Assembly (NCBI GenBank): GCA_000729835.1
Contig: JFHB01000064.1
Location: 1-64,000, forward strand
Direction: 5' to 3'
DNA: 64,000 nucleotides
From: Atkinsonella hypoxylon
Taxonomy: Eukaryota; Ascomycota; Sordariomycetes; Hypocreales; Clavicipitaceae
Shown here piece by piece: positions 56,066 through 64,000 of this stretch. The notes below the pieces were generated by a model. The model ran no database searches. It was not told where the DNA came from and saw only the letters and a program-made list of their open reading frames with translations. The first letter of the stretch is position 1, and each line of letters opens with the position of its first letter. A program made the position numbers and the translations under genes.

Positions 56066-57822
56066 TGTCGTTTTTTTAGGAGTTGGCGGCAGACCTGAAA
56101 CAGTCTGGGTCGTTGACGCCAGGCGCGGTTCAACGGCTAGACGGTTTAGACGGTTTAGACGGTGAATAAGCAGGCGCAGGCGCAGGCACAGGCGCAGGCG
56201 CGCGGGCGCGGACGCGGATGCGAGCAGCAGCGTCTACCAGGAGCTGTGAGCGGGTTGAAGCATCTGTCTGTGTCGGGTTCATCCCGCGAGTCACGATGCC
56301 TGGTAGTGCTGCAACTGTATCCTGGCGCTTTGACGCGGAGATGGGGATAAAATAAGCACTAGCGTTAACTACTACTTGCTATACCTTTGCGCAACCCTGT
56401 TGTTAATAAATGCCAGCTAGCAATAAGAAATAAAACTAGATGAAGACAAAAAAAGAGTTGGGGTAAGGTAGTGAGAGAATAGAAGAGAAGGGCGCTAAAT
56501 TAGGAAGGAGATGGAACTTACGACTTACAGCGTCGTCTAATTTATTTACGTAAACTAGGTTCAACCAACCCAGCCAGCCAGCAGCCATTTAGCGTAGTCG
56601 GTAGGTCCCTGCAGCTGCTGGATAGCTAGATAGCTGGATAGCTGGATAGCTGGATAGCTGGATAGCTGGATAGCTGGATAGCTGGATAACTGGATAGCTG
56701 GATAGCTGGATAGCTGGATAGCTGGATAACTGGATAGCTGGATAACTGAATCACTGGGCGACTGCCAGCCACGGTCACAGTGACAGCGACAGCGGCAGGG
56801 AGCGTCATCAACCATGCCTTTTTTTTTTATAGATCCTGTTATATAAAGAAGCACCTACTTTAGTATGTAGTTATCTCTATAGTAAAAGCCTACGGAATAT
56901 AAATAACATCTTTAATATCACGCATTAGCCAAGGTCAAGGTAGCGGCGCCGAATGCGTGTGAAGCTAGCAAAGTACCTTGAATACGTATTTTTGTCTGCC
57001 GAGGCACGACTTCCGTTTTGGGCCTTAGTTGCTGCGGCCAGCCCTACCTACCTACCTACCTACCTACCTAGAGGGTACTTTGGATCAAAAAAATCCGAGC
57101 GCTGCTGACTACAGCGCTCGAGCCACTTCGCTTCAAAACGCGATTTCAGGACTGTTCCCCTTTAAAAAAACAATAAAAAAAAAACCCAAAAAAAATTCGG
57201 TACACGTTGAGTCGTCTAACTGGTTGTTCTGGGCCTCGGCTGCTCAGCTGCATTGCAAGCTACTACGGGAATACAAAAAAACTCCTAAAGACTAGTTAGG
57301 CGATAATGTACAATCGTGGGAGGGCTCTAATTGAAGCTTGTTAGCCATCCTTTTAAAGTTGCGCAACGAGGGGTAAAAGAGCCAATCAGAGATCGGGTTT
57401 ACCGCTACTTCATCTCGGCTAAGGTGCCTCTAACTAGGTAGCGTATTGTACGGAATACCAAAATTGCGCAAAAGCAAGTTCATGGAGCATGGTAACTAGA
57501 GGCAAGGTTACAAAGCTTAACACCTACTAGAAGGACTAGAAGCCGACAAGAGTACATGCCAATTTCGGGTATCGTGATAAGCGCGCTTTGATGCCCTGCA
57601 AAATAAAACAGGGGTTCGAGTGAGTGTAAATTTAGTGGGCGGTATGGAATAACTAGTGGTCGTTAATATACCTGAGGGACGTGGTAAATTTTAGTGTGCA
57701 TTTAATCTAGCGATCGAGTTCGTGCGTCAGGAGAAAGGGGTCCACAGCGGAGCTGCTTATTGGCTGGGACTCAACTGCTGCCCTGCCCGTCTTAGGTAAT
57801 CCATCGGCAAGGCCCGCCTCCA
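56066..57822. other. 1.8-kb intergenic region
   Basis: Divergent upstream regions of the hydrolase and the membrane hydroxylase-like gene. It contains a gcgcag-type hexamer tract (about 56170-56205), the 10-bp tandem array (56617-56748), a ctac array (about 57043-57070) and AT-rich DNA without genes. Confidence 0.55.
56617..56748. repeat. 10-bp tandem array (ctggatagct)
   Basis: About 13 head-to-tail copies of ctggatagct, with occasional ctggataact variants. Because the unit is not a multiple of three, all frames cycle through Y-P-A-I-Q-L-S-S-like translations, so ORFs over it are artefacts. Confidence 0.95.
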
Positions 57823-57969
57823 ATGCCGCGGCTCAACACCACCCCAGACTTTCACCACCATGACTGGCCGTCGCGAACAAGTCTCGGATCCCCCTCATCA
57901 CCGTGCCCCGGAACGTCGCAGCCCAGTCGCAGCAGCAACCGTGCCACAATTTACATCTGCCCCCTCGCC

Positions 57970-58965
57970 ATGATCGACGTCCTTCTCTCCATTCCCATCC
58001 TCTCCTATGTCTTCTTCCCCACAACCGGCGCGTCCATGTCGACGTCGGTCAACATCATCTTCTTCTACATGACATGGTCGAGCCTCGTCTTTGCCCATCA
58101 CCCCCTCGAGATCCACCTCTCCGGCCTCCTCGTCCTCCGCGCCATCTTCTGGCTCATCCCCTCCCTCGTCTCCCTCCTGTTCGACGTCGGCCTGCCCAGT
58201 CTCGCCGTGGGCTTCAAGCACGGCGGGCGCAGCTCCTTGCCCCCGCGCAATGCCCGCAAGCTCGGCAACCTCCTCGGCCTGGCTAGCCTCAATCTCTTCC
58301 TCTGGCTGGCCGTCGAGGCGGCGCTGGGCATGGTCTACGCGCTGGCTTTCAAGAAGCACATTTTCAAGCTGAGCACCACGCTTCCTCTTCCCGGGACCAT
58401 CACGAAGCATACTGCCTTTATCCTCGTGTCACGGGAGGTGCTGCAGTACTACATCCATCGGCACCTTCTTCATGGACGAGGCACTTTTGTCGCCAGAGAG
58501 AAACACATAGCGTACGCTCATGCTACTGCCGGTGCGCCCTTCAGCCTGCAGGTCTTTACTGACCACCCGTTTGCGCTGTTCTTGCACCGCTTCCTGCCCG
58601 TGTTTCTTCCGTCCGTGCTGATTCGAACGCACATGCTTACCTACTTCTTCGTCACCATCATCACGACGATGGAAGAGACGCTGGCTATGTCGGGGTATAC
58701 CTTCATCCCTGGCATTGTCATGAGCGGCGTCACGGCCCGTACGGCTATCCACTACGCTGGCGGGGGATCGTCGAATTATGGCGCCATAGGGGTCATGGAC
58801 TGGGCCCATGGTACAAGCAAGGGGCGCGATGTGCTAGCGGATCTGAAGAAGGAGACGGACAAACATGATGTGCAAGAGAGGTCAGCGCAAAAGGTTGCCA
58901 AGGGAGGTGGTGCCGTCACGGATCGGGTGGCTTCTCTGAGAAAGCGAGTCAAGTCGAGCAAGTGA
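57970..58965 (+). CDS. Fatty-acid hydroxylase / sterol desaturase superfamily membrane protein
   Basis: 331 aa from the Met at 57970, which opens directly into the hydrophobic MIDVLLSIPILSYVFF. The frame is open up to 57823, but the extra 49 residues are Ser/Pro/His-rich and unlike a membrane N-terminus. Several membrane helices precede the di-iron-type histidine region: VLQYYIHRHLLHG, then EKHIAYAHAT, and a C-terminal AIHYAGGGSSNYGAIGVMDWAHGT. The last resembles the NYG...D-W-G/H-T ending of the superfamily. The second and third His clusters are thinner than the usual HxxHH patterns. ER membrane localisation is expected. The substrate is unknown, and catalytic activity is not assured. Confidence 0.8.
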   Translation: MIDVLLSIPILSYVFFPTTGASMSTSVNIIFFYMTWSSLVFAHHPLEIHLSGLLVLRAIFWLIPSLVSLLFDVGLPSLAVGFKHGGRSSLPPRNARKLGNLLGLASLNLFLWLAVEAALGMVYALAFKKHIFKLSTTLPLPGTITKHTAFILVSREVLQYYIHRHLLHGRGTFVAREKHIAYAHATAGAPFSLQVFTDHPFALFLHRFLPVFLPSVLIRTHMLTYFFVTIITTMEETLAMSGYTFIPGIVMSGVTARTAIHYAGGGSSNYGAIGVMDWAHGTSKGRDVLADLKKETDKHDVQERSAQKVAKGGGAVTDRVASLRKRVKSSK

Positions 58966-59308
58966 CGTCATTGCGTCAACCTCTTTTTTTTTTTTTTTTT
59001 TTTTGAAGCGTTTTGTTAAAAATTGTTTGAGGACATGGAGATACCCTGGCGCTGTGTTTACTGTCGATGACGCAATTCCTCTCTCTGGGGAAATTGAATA
59101 TTCTAAAATGAAAAGTACAGAGCTCTATGAATGTCTTTGATTCTTCAAGCTCCATCTAATGTTGTATCAGAGCCCTCACTACCCATTCGTAACACGTTCC
59201 TCTGCGCAGAAGGTCCTCCGCAGTCCGCACCATCCATCATGCAACAACACACAAGCCAATGATGCCCATTTCCAATCGAGAATCAAGCACTCCTTTGCCT
59301 CCACGTCA
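58966..59308. other. Convergent intergenic region with poly-T
   Basis: 343 bp between two 3' ends. A T20 run at about 58985-59004 is the only notable element. Confidence 0.55.
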
Positions 59309-60486
59309 TCACGTCCATCCCATCTTCTTCCGAAACCATTTCAACGTCTCTAGTCCGCTCTGCACACGCATTCCTATCCGCGCATCCATCGCGAACGACT
59401 CCCACGCCTTGACTTTTTCCAAATACCCTTGACACTCGTCTGACTTGGTCCGTCTATAGGCCAGCACCTCCTCGACGGACCCCTCAGGGGGATTGCAGCA
59501 CTGCGTCCACGCGATGACAGCGAGTTCGAGATTCGCCACGGGGAGAACATAGTCGTCTTTGTGCCCGCCTTTGAAGACGGATCTAATACACATGGTTAGG
59601 CACCTCTGTTACATGAGAAGTGGGGAGCTGAGTGCGAGAAAGCATGGGGAGGGGGGAGGGGGGGGCAACATACTTATCGTGCAACAGGACATTCTCTTCC
59701 AAGACACGGATCGCATCGCTTATCTTCCCCATGTTCCGATAGATACATGACATGCCAATGGCCCAAATTCCCATTTCATCCTCTTCCATCTTCAATTTAC
59801 GCACCACCTCTTCACTGGCCGTGCACCTCTTCCAGTCCAGGTTCGACAGCGCCAGTTCCTGTTCCCTGGCGCTCATCCTCTTCTGTCCGTTCCACATGTA
59901 GCATATTTCCAAGGCGGGACTCGACCTGACCGCGTCCGCGAGATCGACGCCCATCGTCCTGGACGCCTCTTCCCACTTCTGGATCTTGCGTTGCACAAAC
60001 GTCTCGAGGGGCAGCTGGCGCGCCAGGAGGCGCTGCTTGCCCGACGTCTGGGGCACCTTGCGGAGGTAATCTTCCGCTCGTTCCTTGAGGCGCTTGACCT
60101 CGGCATCCTTCGCTTTGCTGTCGTCGGCGTGGCGGTGGTAGGCGTCTCGGTAGAGCTCGATGGCCGCGCAGCCAGCCATGTAGTAGTAGATGCCGGGGCT
60201 CCAGTTGCTTATCTCGAGGCACTCGAGGAAGGTCTCGCGCATGAGATCCCATTTCTGAAGGCTCATGGCGTTGATGCCGAGCTCGAACTTGTTGACGGCC
60301 GTGACTTGCTTCATTGGGGACTCTTCCCCGGTGGTCAGAAGCTCGATTGCGCGAGGGAGGTCCTTGTCGTTAGCGTGCAGACGGGACTCTTCAATGCGCC
60401 AGATGCGGGAGTGGGGATGTCGGGAGCGCAAGTCATGGAGGAGCTTTTTGCATTTCTCGCGAGGCGGTCCGACGGCCTCGGCCTCA

Positions 60487-60520
<34 letters not shown>

Positions 60521-61541
60521 ATTCCTGCGCAGGCGGGAGGATGTCCACGCAGCCGAGGATGTCGTTATAGTAGGCTAGCAGCATCATGCCTGCTAGTGCG
60601 CCGTTGATGTTGTCGTGGGCGGCTGAGCGCCAGAGCATGCGGACGCCTCGGATGCGGTCGCCTTGGAAACCTACTATAGAGAGGATGCGCGAGAAGGCGG
60701 GTGGTACGAGGCTGAGGATGAGGAGTATAAGACCGAAGCACATGTTTGCGCCAGAGTGGATAAAGACGTCGACTGGGTCTGTGACGTGGACATTGGATTC
60801 GAGATGCATGGATTGCAGTTTGACTGGTGTGGGTGGTCGGGAGCTGTCGTGATCAGAGTCGCCGGGTATTTCAGGATTGTCTGGAATGGTAAGAGGTGTC
60901 GCCGATGATGACGTCTCGTCCTCCCCCTTGGGCGTCTGGACGCCCGATGATGTTTTCATGCTCGCTGCCTCGCCTCCGGTTCCGCTGCTCAGAGAAGCCT
61001 TCTGCGCGTCCATGTGCGCGTCCATGGCCCGGGCCTCCTGCGCAATGATTCCGTCCAAGGTGATGAATGCCTTTCTCAGCTTGTAAAAACTCTTCATGGC
61101 CTCCACGATGCTCTCGTTGAGCACGCCCACCACCGCGCTCATCAGCTGCGTTTCCGCCCTCACCAATTCGTACTCGGTGCCGGGAGGATAAATCTTGCTC
61201 ATGCCCGCCGCATGGTGCCCTCTGTATCTCTGCGCCTTCCTGTAGTCATTCCACGCTTTGTGCTCGCAGTCGGCCAGCTTAGCCGTCGTCTGAGCCATGA
61301 CCTCCTTCTCGAAACCTAGGATGGAGCGCATGAAGAAAGTGACGGCCGCGCCGAGACTGTGAAAGGACGAGTGTCCCCCCTCGAGTCCTTCCCATGCACC
61401 GTCGATGTCGTCGTCCATGATGAGAGCCGTCCATTTTAATGCATCGGTGAGTTGCTCTCGCTCCTTGGTGAAGTAATCTTTGGCTCTGAGAGAGTCGGTG
61501 GATGAATTAGATGAGCGGAACCACCCGCTTAAAAGACTCAT
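59309..61541 (-). CDS. IML2: IML2 / TPR39-family protein (inclusion body clearance)
   Basis: Spliced as complement(join(59309..59582,59674..61541)), 713 aa. The intron of 91 nt joins LLHDK to SVFKGGHKDDYVL in phase. Family motifs include WEGLEGGHSSFHSLGAAV, FMRSILGFEKEVMAQ, YPPGTEYELVRAETQL, MSAVVGVLNESIVEAMKSFY and KLRKAFITLDGI. A middle hydrophobic segment (FGLILLILSLVPPAFSRIL) and C-terminal TPR-like helices follow (SNWSPGIYYYMAGCAAIELY). Yeast Iml2 acts at mitochondria and lipid droplets in clearing protein inclusions. A ten-residue Asp tract (EYDDDDDDDDDDAEAEA) is coded only by GAC. An in-frame Met at 61562 gives seven more residues. Confidence 0.9.
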
Positions 61542-62724
61542 TGTTCGCGATCTGCAATTCACATGGGGTTGCGAAGAGGTGGCACGGCACTATTAGTGAG
61601 CAGGCAGCATGCGCATGGAAGGGGAACTAAGAATAGACCAAGGGAGGAGGGACAATAAGGTTCAGAGATATAGAGGATTGTGTCAAGTCAAAGTGAAAAC
61701 CGCTGGGGCAAGCCACCGTCTGAGACGTATTTCTTCACGCGACGCCCTCTTTGGCGGACTCGCGGGCAGAGTTGAGAATCTCCACTGGCTTGGCTTGACT
61801 TCCAACACGTACATACGTACGTACGTACGTACGTACTGGTCGCCGGTTTTTGCCACGCGTCTTTTATTACGTGCATGGCGGAGAAGTGGATCATGATGAG
61901 TCTTGGACTTGATACTGCGTGTTGCCTTGCCTGTCAGCTCTGACAATGTAATCAATCCATCAATCAACCCAGCGCCAGCGGCGCCAGATCCGGCCATTTC
62001 CGAGCTTTCTCGGAGAAGAGAAGCCGACCATCTGATCGACGCGAAACTGCCAGGAGACCATCGAAAGAGAAAGAGCGGGAGCCTTGAGGAAACCTTAATG
62101 ACGGGACTTGTGACTTGGTCTCCGCTGGCGTACAGCGTCTTGCCTGTTCCGCCGCCTGATGACAGTCTATTCTTTATCCTCCCAGCCTGCACACTGGCAC
62201 TAGACGATTGTGAAAGCTGCTGGTAGAGCCATATAAGTTTTTGGTCCTGAGGAGGCCCAGAGGAGCGAAAGATCTAGACCCCTGAAATCATCAGTGACCC
62301 TAGGGACGATGAAGTGGACAAGATCGACGAATATCGTTGATGATCATGCCCATCTTTTGAAAGACTCAATTGTGAAACGTTCAGAAGGACCGAGACCTAG
62401 AGTTCGTAACCTTGTCCACAACGTGCTACGGCTTAGGCACCATTCCCAACAAGTACCATAAGCCCAACAATCTAACGCACTGTGACGTACCGAATAAAAA
62501 GCAAAATCGAAGAAAAAAGAGTTGATAGTACAGTTACATTTCTCGATTTCTCGTTGAATGAACTCGTTTTATTGCTCGTCCTACCCTGCACCAGCCCGAA
62601 AAGTGGGTCAGCTCCATCCACCCAGCTTCCATCCAACAAGATATCCCAAGCACCCTAGCACAAGCCGCCTCTGCCAACCTCACGCATCTAACCTATCACC
62701 GCCGAAGCATATCCCAATCTCAAC
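61542..62724. promoter_or_regulatory. Divergent region of IML2 and SEM1
   Basis: 1.2 kb shared by divergent starts. It contains an alternating acgt/tacg tract (about 61809-61836, self-complementary). No additional gene is supported; the ORFs at 61683-62226 on both strands mirror each other without features. Confidence 0.5.
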
Positions 62725-63135
62725 ATGGCCTCAGACGCCAGGTCTACCGACGAGCAGCCCGCCGAGGACAAGAAGCACGAGCAAAAGACCACTGCACTAG
62801 GCGAAGACGACGAGTTCGAGGATTTCCCCGTAGATGGTAAGTGCGAGGGCTCCAGAACGAAACGCAGACCAGCGGGAGCGTAGCTGCTATGGTGGCCTGC
62901 CGACGGGGAAAAATAATAATGAAAAAAAAAAAAAAACAGACTGGCCGGAGGAACAGACTGAGGCAGCTCAGGGCGGCGACACAAAGCACCTGTGGGAAGA
63001 GAGCTGGGACGATGACGACACGACGGATGATTTCTCCACGCAGCTAAGGTACGTTGCTTTCGCGATCAAGCTATTCCAGATGCTAATCTCTGTAGGGAGG
63101 AACTGAAGAAGGTTGAGGCGTCGAAGCGGAGATAA
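62725..63135 (+). CDS. SEM1: 26S proteasome subunit SEM1/DSS1
   Basis: Spliced as join(62725..62836,62940..63048,63096..63135), 86 aa, all phases consistent. This small, extremely acidic protein has the two conserved blocks GEDDEFEDFPVDDWPEE and HLWEESWDDDDTTDDFSTQL and the basic end LKKVEASKRR. Sem1 is part of the 19S proteasome lid and also of the TREX-2 mRNA export complex and related PCI complexes. The first intron (103 nt) ends in a long A run before its CAG acceptor. The second is only 47 nt. No single ORF over 90 codons covers the gene, so simple gene finders may miss it. Confidence 0.95.
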
Positions 63136-63448
63136 GAGACTCGGGGAGTGACGCGGACTACTAGATGGTGTAGAATGGATGATGAATAATACTGCTCATG
63201 CTCACTTTTCTTACGAGCCTCATGCAATTTTGAAAACGGTTTCCACGTGCAATGGGCAAGATAAATGTGCGACTTTAAAGTAGACATCGTTCACGTTGTG
63301 AGCACGTAGCATCCTCGCACTACTAGGCGGTCGATATGCGCAAATTCGGTCTATTCTGACTACAGCATTGGTCTGCCAGATGCATCTTCCCCAGCGAACC
63401 TCAGTCACCATTTTCTCTTTTCTCGTTCAGGTCCAACAATTTACTACT
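63136..63448. other. Convergent intergenic region SEM1 / PGK
   Basis: 313 bp between two 3' ends. Nothing distinctive. Confidence 0.5.
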
Positions 63449-64000
63449 TTACTTACTCGACAGGGCGACGACACCGGGCAGTTCCTTGCCCTCCAGCAAC
63501 TCTAGACTGGCACCACCGCCAGTAGAAACATGGCTGAGCTTGTCCTCAACGCCGTACTTGGCAGCGACGGTAGCAGTGTCACCACCTCCGATGATGACAA
63601 TCTTGCCGTTCTCGCAGCCCTCAACGGCAGCGTCAAGGATCGACTTGGTGCCCTTGGCGAAGTTGTCAAACTCGAAGACGCCCGCGGGGCCGTTCCAGAG
63701 GATGGTCTTGGCCTCATCGACGGCCTCCTTGAATAGGGCGGAGGACTTCTCGCCGCAGTCGAGACCCATCCAGCCATCGGGGATACCCTCAGAGTCGGTG
63801 GCGTAGCCGGTTTTGGCGTTCTTGTCAAACTTGTCTGCGGTGACAAAGTCCACGGGCAGGACGACCTTGACGTTGTTCTTCTTGGCCTTGTCCATTAAAT
63901 CCTTCACAGTCTTCGAGCCGGCCTCATCGAAGAGAGAATTACCAATGGCCATGTTATCGAGGACCTTCTTGAAAGTGAACGCCATACCACCGCCAACAAT
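63449..64000 (-). CDS. pgk1: Phosphoglycerate kinase, C-terminal part (runs off the window)
   Basis: The last 183 residues; the frame is open to the window edge. Phosphoglycerate kinase makes ATP and 3-phosphoglycerate from 1,3-bisphosphoglycerate and ADP in cytosolic glycolysis. Visible motifs belong to the nucleotide-binding C-domain: IVGGGMAFTFKKVL, NSLFDEAG, WMGLDCGEKS, TILWNGPAGVFE, IIGGGDTATVAAKYG and the hinge/phosphate loop HVSTGGGASLELLEGKELPG. The protein ends VVALSSK, as usual for the family. The upstream part lies beyond position 64000. Confidence 0.96.
   Translation of the reverse strand: MVGGGMAFTFKKVLDNMAIGNSLFDEAGSKTVKDLMDKAKKNNVKVVLPVDFVTADKFDKNAKTGYATDSEGIPDGWMGLDCGEKSSALFKEAVDEAKTILWNGPAGVFEFDNFAKGTKSILDAAVEGCENGKIVIIGGGDTATVAAKYGVEDKLSHVSTGGGASLELLEGKELPGVVALSSK

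Noticed and set aside
56561..56854. 97-aa ORF rich in Y-P-A-I-Q-L-S-S
   Set aside because: Translation of the 10-bp minisatellite.
1..64000. CRISPR arrays, bacterial operons or integrated virus
   Set aside because: All tandem repeats are simple satellites without spacers. Gene structure is eukaryotic throughout, and no viral replication or capsid domains were seen.

Overview
The window is nuclear DNA from a filamentous ascomycete. Short phase-consistent GT-AG introns of about 40-210 nt, a tRNA-Lys(CUU) with a 12-nt intron, and the gene content (PTH11-like receptor, UstYa-like protein, CYP52-type P450, enterotoxin-A-like ADP-ribosyltransferase) point to Sordariomycetes. Hypocreales is most likely, possibly an insect- or nematode-associated genus; the genus is inference. 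Exon structures below were built by reading splice sites and phases by hand.

Left part (1-31 kb) is gene-poor accessory DNA with isolated genes: a transcription factor with tandem C2H2-like and Zn2Cys6 fingers (0.7-1.8 kb); a seven-exon PTH11/SAT4-type receptor between deserts (10.2-12.0 kb); an NCS1 purine-cytosine permease followed by guanine deaminase (15.8-19.8 kb), a plausible purine uptake and catabolism pair; BRF1; a small DUF1349/Ree1-like protein; and a Baeyer-Villiger-type monooxygenase. Two non-autonomous DNA transposons lie in the deserts, at 8.5 kb and 29.2 kb. The second has 57-bp terminal inverted repeats and a 9-bp target duplication.

Middle part (31-50 kb) mixes accessory and conserved genes: a UstYa-family protein lacking most motif histidines, a BTB protein, a polytopic membrane protein, a CsbD/Hmp1-like protein, the signal peptidase subunit SEC11, tRNA-Lys, a CYP52-type P450, a secreted enterotoxin-A-like protein with a frameshift at a T9 run and AT-rich DNA on both sides, and a secreted dipeptidyl peptidase IV.

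Right part (50-64 kb) is dense housekeeping DNA: CWF19, an alpha/beta hydrolase with a long disordered N-terminus, a fatty-acid-hydroxylase-superfamily membrane protein, IML2/TPR39, the proteasome subunit SEM1, and the C-terminal part of phosphoglycerate kinase running off the right edge. I found no large secondary-metabolite synthase, CRISPR array, rRNA or intact autonomous transposon. The most unusual objects are the frameshifted toxin-like gene in its AT-rich island, the UstYa-like protein without histidines, the BVMO with an Arg in place of the fingerprint His, the 29-kb MITE, and a 71-bp palindrome upstream of the dipeptidyl peptidase gene.
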